Of a stretch of 64,000 nt of DNA, positions 12,178 to 24,638 are shown piece after piece. The stretch spans positions 40,300,001 to 40,364,000 of the forward strand of contig NC_091046.1 in assembly GCF_963966145.1 (NCBI RefSeq), in the 5' to 3' direction. The notes beneath the pieces are model-generated. The model was given only the letters and a program-made list of their open reading frames with translations, made no database searches and had not been told where the DNA came from. The first letter of the stretch is position 1, and each line of letters starts with the position of its first letter. The translations under genes and the position numbers were made by a program. This DNA comes from Tenebrio molitor (taxonomy: Eukaryota > Arthropoda > Insecta > Coleoptera > Tenebrionidae).

Positions 12178-15100
12178 GCATACAGAATATTGTAATTTTT
12201 GACCTTCATACATCTCCGGAACTGCCATACCTAGAAAGCTATCGTTTCCCCGGAATGTCCTTTTTATTATTATTGGTCGAAAGATTTATGTAAAGTAGAT
12301 ACATTTCAATATCTGTTTTTCCACATCGTGGCTGAATCAGAAAAATACTTGCAAAAGTGTCCCAAAAACATTATTTTATTAAAATTCACACTCACAACCA
12401 ATAAAACTACTTCGAAAACATTCAAGCGTTTGCTGTCTCTTCCGAAACACGGAAATATAGTCGGAAAATGCGTGATTTATTATAATTTGCCGCAGAAACT
12501 TGATTTAGTTCCTCTATAAACCCCGATGTCGTAAAGTTGTATTTTTTTGGGGATTTATAGCGGGAAACGCGGAAATATTAGAATCGTCCCGGTTTGAATA
12601 TCTGGAAAATTAAGAGAGATACAGCTGTCTTAATGCCGGAGCAGTTTCAGAATTCCTTACTTCCGTAATTTTAGGCTTCATCTGGTGGTTTGTTGATTAA
12701 GATATTGTGACTGTCGCACTTCTTGTTTCGTTCCCTCTGAGCTTGTACTATTTGCTGCTGCTGTTACACAACCCTTCACCAGAAAATTCAGCAACGCTGA
12801 AGTAATTTACCCTCTTAAAGCAAATAACTACATAACAACAGATACAAATAAATGGAGTTATTCCTGGAGCAACAGGGACGAATTAACGAATTTAAAAGGA
12901 TCTGTACACAAAAATGTGAATACAGGGTTATTCACGAATCTCTGAATCTCTTTTTGCCGCAACCCATTATACATATTGCAACAACTTCTTCATTTCAAAT
13001 TTTGAAAATAATTATAACTGAATCCACGACGGCTCTTACCTCTTAGTTTTGTATCTTTGACATTATTTTACAGTTCTTCTAATAAAGACGAGAATTAAAA
13101 TCTCAATATAGGCTGATTCAAATAACACAGTTTTAGTGCCTGAATTATTTTCAATTTTTTTTCCCAGCTCACGGATGATTTTGTTGTTGTGGAAATAAGC
13201 ACGAGTCGCAAACGAGCACCTTATTTGAGAACAACAATAAAAACATGAGTGAAAAGCGAGGTAAAATTAATGGCAACTAATTCATGTGCACGAGGGTTCT
13301 ACCGCCAAATCCCAAACTTTAATTAAGAGATTAATGTTCATTTTGTATATTTGGTTGTCTACCTATCGCGTTTAAAACTGATTTCAAGTTTTTTGTAATG
13401 TGATATTGAGAGAAAAAAAACTACTTATAAATGGAAATTAAGCGTTTCAATCCGTTTGTCAAGTGATATTAAGCGCTTAAAAATCAATTTCAAATAATTT
13501 GAAATCAAACATACACATGACCTTGAAATGCTAAATCGATCTCCATAAAGAAAAGCATGGGATTTTGGGACAGAATAGGCTTTATAATATAGTTACTAAC
13601 AGACCAAGACCAAATAAATACTTGATGAAATTTATTTATCTTAAATATGTTCATGATCAAAATTCCTGGAAATTTTTGTTGTTGCTGTGACAGCCGTAGC
13701 AGATGCAAGTTTTTATTGAACTTTTACTGCAGACGTGACGATTTTTTACAATGTGCTTAAATATGTAGGCTAAAACAGTTAAAGAGTTAAGAGTTATCAT
13801 AATTATTTACAATAACAAACAAGAACATCAGAGAGAATTTTCAGAATTTAAGAATTACATATTATTCTCTATTGACTGAACTGCTGTATTTTAATCGAGG
13901 ACAATTTTAATTCTGCAGGGTTTCTGTGCAGGCTTTCCGCAGACATGCCGATTCCATTTCCATTTTCCATGAAAATAAGCTGTTGAGCTACGTGTGCAAA
14001 CATTTATTGCACTGCATTCGCGTCAGGTGCGCGCTGAAAAATTGGATGTTCACACAACAATAACCATCTTGGCTGGTACTTTCTTTGCGCAAACAGGTCA
14101 GAATGAACGAACCTGAAAAATAATCGGCAAGGTTGCATTCTGCGAAATCTAGGAAACGCCACTCATCTTCACCGAACAACCGCAACATTTGCAATTCAAA
14201 TTGACAAAGTTGCAAAGCCCCATTGTATTTCTACATTCAGTGGAATTTGCCATTCGCATATCTATTTCTAACTTTTGTTTATTAAATTTGTCTGAATACA
14301 TAATTTGTTTTGACGCAAAGTCAACAGGGTGAAGGATGGGAAATTTGATTTGCGAGTTTGTCGAATGGATTTCTTTCTCGCGGTAATAACAGAGCCATCA
14401 CAACAACTTCTACTAAAACTTTACTGCTTATGTATCGACGATGACAAGATAAACTTTACAATTCATGTTAAACTATTGCGATATTTTTCTTTGTTCAAAT
14501 CATCAGCTATTTTCTACTGCACTGAAGAGAAAAAATACACTTTTATGAAAAATTCCACCTGACACTAGATTATCGTGACCTGAAATCTTATTCGATGCCT
14601 ACATCTTTTAGGATAAAAGCGCTTTTGGGTAGATACATCATCCACGAAAAATTAGATCGACGTATAAACCTCACAAGAACATGATCACATCTGCATTTTA
14701 TAAAGAACTGTCTTGGTGGAAATTTCAGAACAAAAAAATGTATTGTTTAGCACGCACCAAAATTGGATGCAGAGAAAAATTGTCAAACAAATGTTGCCTC
14801 AGATTTGATGTAAAAATGAGTGACATTTTGAAACAATATTTTTACTTGAATGGCAGAAATTACCTAGACCATATGTGCATGTTTTAGAGAAAAATTTGCT
14901 ACAAAAATATAACGCTTGCCATATTATAGCTGTTATACAAGCTGATCAAAAAGAAATCAGAGCAGGCGTTGCAAAGTATTGGTCATGTCGTAGCGGAATT
15001 CTACGCAAATAACCGTTCAGCGCATGGGCCTAGACAATTTGTGGCCTCAAGCGCCACTTTATAACAAATCTTACCTCATAAATTTTAAACGTTGGAATTA

Positions 15101-18100
15101 TAATTATGCATTTTATTATTATAATCAGATAACATTTTACATTCATAAAACGCTTGAAATTAAAACTTGCAGCGGAAATTTGTCTCATGTATTTTGTTAC
15201 GTTTTAAGATGTATTTTTCTTAATTTGATCGGTATATTTTGTGCCACAATTTTTTGAAGTGGAGTTAATATCAAATATATAAATAATTTGACAAGAAAGG
15301 GCGAAACGAGCCGAAGTCTTAATATTGCCGGGATATTAGGTAATGTTAGGGGAGCACATGTTGCAAATGTTGTCACGTCTCGACACACCCTCCCGGCCGC
15401 AGCTTTGAGCACCCCACATGTCGTCCTTCAACCGACGACGCCAATATCACGCTGCTTTGTCAGAAAATGCACTTTCCCGATAACTTCTTTTAATATCCCC
15501 CATCCAGTGTGTCTTTATAGGTTTCCTACGCAATTCTTATACGGAATATGTGCTATTTGACGACTTACAACGACTGTCATTATTTGGGGGGGATCACGCT
15601 TTATCGTACATAAAAGAGATATTAAACCATTTTTCACAAATTCAATTAGGAAAGTCAATTTACTCCCCAGTAAAAATGCTAAAATCATACAGCCTCTCCT
15701 TCCATAAAGAATTGTAACAAACCGATTTTAATTAAAAATCTCATACCAGTGCGTTTGTCGTCGTGACGGTTGTAAACTCGAAGTGAATGTGAAGAGGCGT
15801 CGTTTAAAAATTTTCTGAAAGGGCAACCCTTGCAATGCCACCACCGGTGAAGTGACAAATAGGAGGTCGCCGCCACCGACTGTAGTAATTCACCTCAACG
15901 TTCTATATTCTCACATACACATTTATGTGTTCGCATAGCCACCAAATTTATTTCTTGCCCTTTCAACGGACCCAATCGCTCCTCTGTCAACACAATTTAT
16001 TATTATTTACCTCAACACGGAAAACTTTGCTTGCCAACAAATTCACAACGAAAAGGAAAAATTAATATTGGACCTAATCAGGACTAGCTCCTCGAACATA
16101 ACGTAACAGCCTTGAATCTTAGATTCTTGTTGAGTAATAATTTTATTTTATAGGGATAATGATGTCACAGCTCGCTGCGCTCGCGGGTGTACACTTCCCA
16201 CTTGTCAAAAAGTTCACAAGTTTAATTAAAAATATTTATAAATGTGATGACACCAGAATATAAGAAAAGATACTTTCTTCATTTATGGTGATATACCTAT
16301 AGGTTTCATAAGGTTTCTCTTAATTAAAACATATAATTGAAATATTTTTTTGTAATTTTATGAATCAACCTGCTCTGAATTTCCAACTGACTTCATTTTT
16401 CCATCTAAACATCCACGTTGCGATGCGCCACCTTGGGGCAAGTGCTATTTGTTTTGAATTGACGATATTCCACCCTTGCGAGTTATTACCCTGTTATTTG
16501 AATCAACTGACCGTATCAAATCGCGCAACCCGAGAATATCCAGTTAAATACTTAAATCTCTGTTATTTAATGCTAACGAACGTGTTTAGGGGATAACTCA
16601 CTTTAACACGGCTCAGCTTCCTTTTACAATATTTATGTAGTATCTCTCCCTTCAACAACAATAGCTCAACTATCTAATTCCTGAAGAGTACACACTCCGG
16701 GCTATTATTACAGACCGATGTGCAAATTAACATAGATACTGCAGGAGTTGTCCGACCCTTCTACAATGCCCGCAACCCCGCAAACTTCCTTGAGTAATTT
16801 ACACGAGCGATTTTTAATTCGTTCGCGTTTGGACCCAAAAACAAGAGGTCATTCCATTAATGAATAGTGAAAAACCGTGTAATTACAAGTCGGATTACGC
16901 GGTCGATTGATCAGCAACCGATAGTTGGGGTCGTCTGCAATTTGTGCACGGTGCAGACACTGCAGGAAATGGTGGACGGGCAAAGTATTGCAATAATTCA
17001 CCAACTTCGTTTATTCCATGAAATTAATTTCAGACAATTAAAACTTTGATTGGATTTTTATGCAGTTGGGCATAAATAAGTACGCATTTCTTTGTGCGGT
17101 GGGCAGGTGTTGTGATAATTAAACTTGGCGGAGTTATGCCGGAAAAATTCGGTTGTAGATTGCGGCCGAGCCGCGTAAGGAGGATTTGGGAGTAATTTAA
17201 GGTTACCAGAAAATCTCTCCCACGGACGGTTACGCTCTGTCATAAATAACCTCTAACAATGGGTGACCTACCCCCAAATTGGAGGATCGCAACAGATAAC
17301 TATTGTAAATTAAAATTTTGTTCTGTTGTATAATAGTGACAGCGCCGCGAAATGTTCCAATTTCGCGTGATTTACGTGAAGTATTCCAGTCTCCGGTGTA
17401 TTATCCGCCACATTATACATCAATCGTTTGGTTCATCGAATGAAGAGCAGCGGAGGGTGGTGTAACATTAACCATAACCGCACTACACAGACCTCGGGGT
17501 GTTCCTATTACGGGCGACACAAAGGCAATTGACACTTAATCAATTCGCAATAAATTGCCAAACGGTCAATAGAGCTAGAAAACTTACAAACTCATAATTG
17601 GCCCCTGGAAAATTTATTGGCTGATTTGTCCCGCATTCCGGACAGGTGTTTTAGCGGCGCTTATTCAGTGTCGAAGCATGATTTAGCGAATCGTCGATAT
17701 TTTTCAACCGAAATGAGTTTTCTAAGAGCACTGGCGAATCGGTATCCGTCAGATTTTCGTGCGATAATATTAAAGCCTTTTAAGCTGGCGCGATTGATCT
17801 CGACGTAAAATGCAAAATTTTACGAGCAAATAGAGATAACTCCCGATGAAAGATCAGCGGGAAGCAAAATCAAAGTGCTTGAGCAGCTTTACGGCAACCA
17901 TCCATCCAGTTTCGTTTTCCGAGTATTTTGATAAAAAGCATATTGACCCCTGATAAAATTCTGTCGGTCAACGGAACAACGAAACGAGAAATGAAATAGG
18001 AATGTGATGGGGAGCACCAGACTTTTGCCATAAAAGAAACATTATTTATGTTTCAGATAGGAGGACCAGTGTAAACGTTGGTTGTCTTCACTGAATCTAA

Positions 18101-18906
18101 CTTAATTAATTAATTCGCTAAATGAAAGTCCATATTTATTTCGAATTCGATTCGACCTCGTTCTTGGTAGAGAGTGAGCTTCATAAAATCATAAACCAGG
18201 TGTAATAGAATTAATCATAAATCAACGTGTTTTCAATCAGAAACATTGAAAAAACATAGAGAATGTGATATAATCGTTAAAATATTGCAGGTATGTGCGT
18301 TGTGATATAAATTCAAATAATTTACTAAAAATAATTAAGTGTCTACTTCATGCTCATTTTAAATCAAAACGGCGAATACTCAAAGTTTCACTTTGATATT
18401 ACAAACGGTGTACATTAAATATGAATAAATATAAACTGAATTAAATATGAAATGGACACGTGTGAAGGTTAAAATAATATTAAATAACTTTTGACTTAAT
18501 TAACTGTACATTTGTTCTAAATTACTATTTGCCAATTAATATACTGAAATAAAAACATACTTTTACACAATATCTATTTTAATTTACAACATTTTATACT
18601 AATTATCCAATTTTAATTTTTCAAAAAATACGAACCAATATACATATTTGATGCAGTCAACGTGAAAGTTCATTACTAGTTTTACAATTTTTTTTTTAAT
18701 TCTAGAAGAATGAGGTGAAAATAATTATGAAATAATATTAGAAGAACATACTTTTCGAATATAAGGAAAATAAAGACAAGGTACCTGATAAGCCAGGAGT
18801 GGCGAAAGGGGAAAGGCTACAAAAAAAAGAAGACAATAATAAATACACAACTAGCAATTAGTGTTGTTTCATACTTTTAAACATTTTTTTTTCCAGAAAA
18901 AGACTG
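12178..18906. other. Intergenic, no gene recognised (6.7 kb)
   Basis: No frame here resembles a known protein. A short CTCGCTGCGCTCGCG hairpin at 16170-16184 is the kind of GC core found in the palindromes further right. Composition rises towards balanced around 15300-17800, which may mark conserved non-coding sequence; I cannot test that. Confidence 0.4.
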
Positions 18907-18908
18907 TA

Positions 18909-19068
18909 TCGGGTGTTCATCTAAATTTCTCCTCAAAGTTAGTCTTGAAGAGTCGATTGTGAACGCACCACGGATTAGAGATCATGTTTTTACTCTGCAG
19001 ACGAACGAATGATGCATTCACAATCGACTTTTCGACGCCTTTGAAGATAAATTTAAATGAACACCCGA
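18909..19068. mobile_element. 160-bp foldback MITE, TA target
   Basis: TCGGGTGTTCATCTAAATTT at the left is repeated inverted at the right (AAATTTAAATGAACACCCGA), and GAGTCGATTGTGAA against TTCACAATCGACTTTTC inside. TA at 18907-18908 and 19069-19070. Confidence 0.8.
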
Positions 19069-19070
19069 TA

Positions 19071-20485
19071 TATTTCACAAACTTGGAAATTTGATTCGAA
19101 AATATTATATGAGAAAGAACTAAAGTGCCCGAATGTAAGTGTAAGCAGCGAGGACAATAATTAATGAAGGGTGAAGAGACACTTTAATCCAGTGGTGTTT
19201 TTTTTGCACGACCTAATGAATTTAATCATTTAGTCGTAAAAAAAATTACTACAATAGATTCTTTTTTGATTCATGCAAAATTGTAGAAATGAAGCCATTT
19301 TTTTCTGGCGTTGAAATTTTTTTTTTTTGTTTTTTGCGATCTAGGTTGGCAGAGCTATAGAGTGTAAATCAAAGAATGAATAAAGTTGGAAAATAAAGAA
19401 TGTTTTAGATAGTTTTTAATATAGGACAAACTTTAGATTCTTGAGATTTCCTGGTTCTTACGATATTCCAAATCGAAATTTAAAATGCTTAATAGAAACG
19501 TATTAAAAATGGACAGATTAAAAAGCGAATCAAAATGTGATTAGTTTAACACCAATTTTGATCTGAATCGAATTGACTGGTTTAACTGGGGTGAAAAATT
19601 GGGATGTCTCAAGTACACATCAAACCGAACTCAAGGATCTTTAGCGAACGGTATCATTAGTATTGATTTCAGGGCATAGTGTTAACGTCTCTGTTTGGAC
19701 GATAATTTATTGTTTCTCTTGCCCTTTCTGAACTTTTTCAGTTCTAAAGTCAAATAAATGGTAAGTACAACAAACCAGTCACAAAACGTATTGGTGCCAA
19801 TGCGACTCTTCTGCAACTTTTAATTTTTAAACTAATTTACCTACCTGGTGTCTATCGTTGTTGTCTCCAGCATTCAGGACAGAGTCCGCAAGAGCTACCT
19901 CACTATCAATTGACCATTGATTTTGATTTGATTTAATAAGGGACCTGCTTTGCATGTGCAATTAGAAAAATTAGCCCATAATTGCCAAATAATAATGGCG
20001 GAAATGATTTTACTTTTAAAAATGTGAATTTAAAAAAAAATCTACTACGAGAAGTCGAGAACATTTATTACATTGTAGCGACAGCCAGAAAACAAAAATT
20101 CGAAAAAGTAAGGTTATGAAGTTGTTTTGTTGACGTTTGACTGACGTGTATAGCCGTGGTTCAACTTGCTACGAAAAATTTGAAGAAAATTTTATGTTAA
20201 ACAAAAAATAAGTTGTAAAAGCTATAGTTTCTAGTTTTAAACATTATGTACATCACATTTTTAGCAACTAAAATTAAGTGTTCAAATGACGGAACATTAA
20301 GTGCAATATTAAGCATATCAGTCGGAGAAGGCATAGGGTTTCTTCTCCAAGGCCAAGTCGATTACACATTTTTTTTTATCACATTTCACATGATATTTAT
20401 CCTTAGTTCAAAAGCTTCGAATATTTTCTTTACTTCAGAAATAAAATACTATTTGGACAATTTTGCAACAAACAACAATAGCTAT
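19071..20485. other. Intergenic, no gene recognised
   Basis: Contains a 30-bp hairpin near 19209-19240 (ACGACCTAATG / CATTTAGTCGT). Nothing else supported. Confidence 0.4.
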
Positions 20486-20489
20486 TTAT

Positions 20490-20606
20490 GTAACCAGTTA
20501 GGAAATGCGTTATTTTGTGTAACGAGTGGAATATTTGCGGGACGAGCGCAGCGAGATCCCGCAAAATCACACGAGTTACACAAAATTGCATTTCCTAACG
20601 TGTTAC
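20490..20606. repeat. Nested palindrome with GC-rich core
   Basis: Outer arms GTTAGGAAATGCGTTATTTT and its inverse AAAATTGCATTTCCTAAC enclose GTGTAAC/GTTACAC and a core hairpin TTTGCGGGA...TCCCGCAAA at 20534-20565 around GAGCGCAGCGAG. Confidence 0.75.
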
Positions 20607-20782
20607 ATACAAGATTTTTTCTAATTTTGACAAAAAAAAAGTTTCTTCAAACGTTAAACGAAGTAATGAATTTCATTAATAATAAATTATTATTGTGTTA
20701 AAATATCAAGTAGGTAAGTAGGCACGATTATTTTGCTTAAAAACACAAAATATAACAGTGTCAACTGGTGATACAATAAATT

Positions 20783-20852
20783 TTTCCTAACCAGTTAGGA
20801 AAGATTTTACTTTTCGTAACCAGTTACGAAAAGTGTGACGTTTCCAAACGTC
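20783..20852. repeat. Three consecutive short palindromes
   Basis: TTTCCTAACCAGTTAGGAAA (20783-20802), TTTTCGTAACCAGTTACGAA (from 20811) and GACGTTTCCAAACGTC (20837-20852). The first two share the centre AACCAGTTA, also present at 20492. Confidence 0.8.
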
Positions 20853-20936
20853 AATTAATTTTGAAAAGTGTCACTTTATATGTCAAAATTAGAAAAAAAA
20901 CATTTTTGTGTTTTAGTCGAAACTCCCAAATATGTA

Positions 20937-22281
20937 CAGGATGTCCCAAAGTTGCGAAAAAGCTCTATAACTTGTTTGTTATTAAAGACATCAACTTTTT
21001 CTTTATTCTAGATGATAGCTACGCTTCTACTGCATATTCGGAAAATATTGCGGTATATATACAGAGTGTCCCAATTTTATAAAAACACTAAAGTTATGTT
21101 TTTTTAAATGGAAACCACCCAGTTTGATTTTATTTTTGAACTCTATGCTAAATTATGAATCAAATTTATACAGGTCGTTTTTACTTATCTGCCATCGTTT
21201 TTAATCAGTGGCGCTTTTTTTACCAGAATTTGGAATTGCAGGGGTCCCTTCGAAAATTCGTACCTTTCAAATCGTTGCACATAAATTAAAATGATTGACG
21301 CTGTTTGATTTCTGAATGTTTGCTGCATCTGCTGAGTGTTTACTCAACAACCTGCTTAGTCGCATATGCCTACTGCGATTTTTTAAACATAACGAATTAA
21401 AAATGTCAAAAACTCATTTTTTTCAAATGGCACCCCGTATTTATTATTGCACTGGTCGAAAGCTTTTTTTACAAGCTTTTGAACAATATAAGGTTTGTAT
21501 AGTCGAATCTGAAAATTTTGGGTGCTATCCTAAAATCAATTTTTCCGTTAAAAAAACAATACAAAAATCTAGTAGGCCTAACAAAAGATAATCACACAAT
21601 ATGGTCACTCCATAAAGATGAATCAATCAACAAAACAGTGTTTAACAATTAAACATTTAATTATTTTAGTGATTTTTAGTAATTTTAAGATAGCACCCTA
21701 GATTTTCACATTCGGCTATACAAACCCTATACAGCTGGAAAGCTTGTCAAAAAAGCTTTCGACCAGTGCAATAATAAATGCAGAGTGCCGTTTGAAAAAA
21801 ATGAGTTTTTGACATTTTTAATTCGTTATGTTTAAAAAATCGCAGTAGGCATATGAGACTAAGCAGGTTGTTGAGTAAACACTCAGTAGATGCAGCAATC
21901 ATTCAGAAATCAAACAGCGTCAATCATTTTAATTTATGTGCAACGATTTGGAAGGTACGAATTTTTGAAGGGACCCCTGCAATTCCAAATTTTGGTAAAA
22001 AAAGCGCCACTGATTAAAAACGATGGCAGATAAGTAAAAACGACCTATATAAATTTGATTCATAATTTAGCATAGAGTTCAAAAATAAAATCAAACTGGG
22101 TAGTTTCCATTTAAAAAAACATAACTTTAGTGTTTTTATAATATTTGGACACTCTGTATATATACCGCAATATTTTCCGAATATGCAGTAGAAGCGTAGC
22201 TATCACTTAGAATAAAGAAAAAGTTGATATCTTTAATAACAAACATGTTATGGAGCTTTTTCGCAACTCTGGGACACCCTG
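20937..22281. mobile_element. 1.35-kb near-complete palindrome: foldback element nested in another
   Basis: Outer ends CAGGATGTCCCAAAGTTGCG and CGCAACTCTGGGACACCCTG with TA at 20935-20936 and 22282-22283. The outer arms are about 123 bp; inside them a second pair of ends (CAGAGTGTCCC at 21062, GGACACTCTG ending 22156) is flanked by TATATATA. The inner arms run almost to the centre near 21609. No coding capacity. Confidence 0.8.
21062..22156. mobile_element. Inner foldback MITE (1.1 kb), TA target
   Basis: Ends CAGAGTGTCCCAATTTTATA and TATAATATTTGGACACTCTG, TA on both sides. Arms of about 500 bp are inverse copies (for example GCATATGCCTACTGCGATTT against AAATCGCAGTAGGCATATG). It sits at the centre of the outer element. 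Confidence 0.75.
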
Positions 22282-22383
22282 TATGTATGTTTTTTTCAGT
22301 TTTTTCGAAAGGTCTAAAATTGTGTAAAATCTCAAAATCCTTCAATTTTCCAAATGCCAAGATGTAATTCATATTTACATATA

Positions 22384-22800
22384 GTCGTTTTCAATGACAT
22401 CCGTGCTGTCAGTATGACAGTATGTTGGCATCACTTGCTGTTTCAGTTTAGTAATTTTGAATTTCCTAATTTGGCAATTTATCTTGACGCGACAAATTGA
22501 CAAATTCAAATTATTATTTATCATTTCCGATAAAAAATGTAGTCTGATTCGGATTCCGAGGATGACTTCGTTGTTTAACCATGTTTTACACCATGTTGAA
22601 GACTGAGTTTTATCGTTTGTTGTTGACGTTTCACGAAATGTAAATTTTCTTTTACCATAACCTCAATTTCTTGTTTGACATTTTTTTAACTAGGATTTTC
22701 GTATACTCTGAATACTGGTTAATGGTTATGAATTTGTGTGTTCAATCTGCACCAACATATTAAAAATGACACTGACAGCACGGATGTCCTTGAAAACGAC
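22384..22800. mobile_element. 417-bp MITE, TA or TATA target
   Basis: GTCGTTTTCAATGACATCCG, then TGCTGTCAGT, at the left is repeated inverted at the right (ACTGACAGCACGGATGTCC, TTGAAAACGAC). TATA at 22380-22383 and 22801-22804. The internal part is not palindromic and has no supported gene. Confidence 0.75.
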
Positions 22801-22804
22801 TATA

Positions 22805-23639
22805 TCTACGCTATCATGCGATCACGTGTTTTGCTTAATGTCTCATGAATTTTTTCGTACTTGGGAAACGTCAATAGCTAAACCTATCGATATATTGACC
22901 ATCACGAACCTTGACTTACTCAAAATGTCTAGTTAGAAAGCGAGTCTACGGATGTGAATTTCAGGTGCAAAGTAAATGATATATTTTTCCCGAATTCTGT
23001 TTTGTAATTATTCTTTCATATTATATCACTTTTAATTACATTTACATAAAAAAATCGCATATCTTAAAAGAAAATAGTGTTTGGTTTTGATAACCTTGTT
23101 AACTGTGAAAATAAAACCTTAAATTGGCCTTTTCGACCATAATTTGAGGATCTTTGGATCTTCCAGCTTTCTCTGCACTAAAAGTATTATTTTCGTTTCA
23201 TGATTGCAACGGAATTGTGTCCAACTGCTTTTAGAAATTTATCACTCCAAGCCAACACGTTCCATGATTTAATTTATGAAAGTGCAAGTTTTAGACATCC
23301 ATGAAACAACATTTTATCTTTTCAAGGCACCTGTTGTAGGTTATTAATGCTTTCAAATTGGTACTTTAATTAATTTAACGAAAACATCTTTTCGTTTCGC
23401 CGTTTTTTCATGAGATAAATGAAAAGAGCTTCATTCATTTACAACCACAAAAAGAATGTAAACTTGACTAGATTAACGTAATTTTTTAAAGTGTCGGACA
23501 TGCTTCAACATTTCCTGCGGTAATTAAGCACTTTACATCAAACCTTAATACTTTCCTGGGAGCTTTTTATCTCGGAAGGTCTTCAAATTTGGTCGTGAAC
23601 GACCGGGAGGTGAAAATAAGTGAAATAAAACTTTAGAAA
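22805..23639. other. Intergenic spacer beyond the IRSp53 3' end
   Basis: No supported gene or repeat. Confidence 0.45.
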
Positions 23640-24044
23640 ACAATATAAATTTTTATTAATATTAAAATGATATACAATTTAAGTGTAACAATAATAATTA
23701 CTGTTCCTATATAAAACAAAGTTAGGTATGTTATACGGCAGACAACAACAGCTATGTTATGATTATTTTATTCTAACAAGTATACGGATAAAAGGACTAT
23801 GTTACATTTACTCAAGTCCTATCCTAGAACCCCTGCCTTATATATTTCGAGGTAAATACTCCTACGAATATGATATATTATTAATTTATTAATTAGTACT
23901 AACATTATGACTAAACAAAATGGACGGTCAAATGACTTAATTAAAAGAATGAAGGTACATAATTTAATTGTCCTATAAAAAATACTTAGCTAGTAGTAAA
24001 AGTAGCAAATTATATAAAACCAGTGGCAGTATGTACAGTTTTGA

Positions 24045-24052
24045 TATTTACA
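24045..24052 (-). promoter_or_regulatory. Pumilio-type motif in putative 3' UTR
   Basis: TGTAAATA on the transcript strand matches the Pumilio/PUF recognition consensus UGUANAUA. A second identical copy lies 354 bases nearer the stop codon. Whether it is bound is unknown; such 8-mers also arise by chance in AT-rich DNA. Confidence 0.3.
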
Positions 24053-24398
24053 TAATTTTCAAACTTACTAATATAATTGCATTAGCATAACACACTACGA
24101 AAATTTAATAAGTTTATCACAGTCTCTCGTTTTCACTAACTATTAAGAATTTATCTTAAGAGCAATTGAGCTGGCGGCATCCTCGACTTCACTCATCCTC
24201 CCTACTCCTGACAAATTATTAATTTCGAATAGGTACAAATTATGAAGCAAATACAGTAGTAAGTTTGTATTCAATTCGATCCTTATTGCACCATCCCAAC
24301 CACCAAGTAGATATGTACAAAATAAAAATTGACGTGGAAATAGAAGAAAGTACTTATGTACAAGCCTAACGTACGATAAATGATTGAGTAGCATATGG

Positions 24399-24406
24399 TA
24401 TTTACA
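24399..24406 (-). promoter_or_regulatory. Pumilio-type motif in putative 3' UTR
   Basis: Second TGTAAATA on the transcript strand, about 230 bases after the stop codon. It fits the PUF consensus and pairs with the copy at 24045. Confidence 0.3.
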
Positions 24407-24638
24407 TAACATAGTCGTAAAAAACTTATATAAAAATAATTAAGACTAGCTTACGTTGTTGGCAATATATTACGCAAGAAGATTACTCTAAGATAAGTGA
24501 AGCGGTTCGATCTGTGCTAGGGTTAGTTTTGCGCAGCTTAATGGTAGCAAAGTTGTTAGACCTGAAAAAGACCCAAACCATGAGAGCGTGCAGTAACATA
24601 GACAACATGCAAATAATTTAAGAAAAGAAGAGAATATT

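Larger units (their letters stand above)
23640..24638 (-). other. Putative 3' UTR of the IRSp53 gene
   Basis: AT-rich, non-palindromic sequence directly after the TAA stop, unlike the repeat-filled DNA beyond it. Minus-strand AATAAA signals occur at 23767-23772 and 23652-23657, either of which could set the cleavage site. Two minus-strand TGTAAATA motifs lie at 24045-24052 and 24399-24406. The extent is inferred; no transcript is available. Confidence 0.45.

Noticed and set aside
20246..20701. 151-codon plus-strand frame
   Set aside because: It runs through the nested palindrome at 20490-20606 and has no recognisable protein feature.
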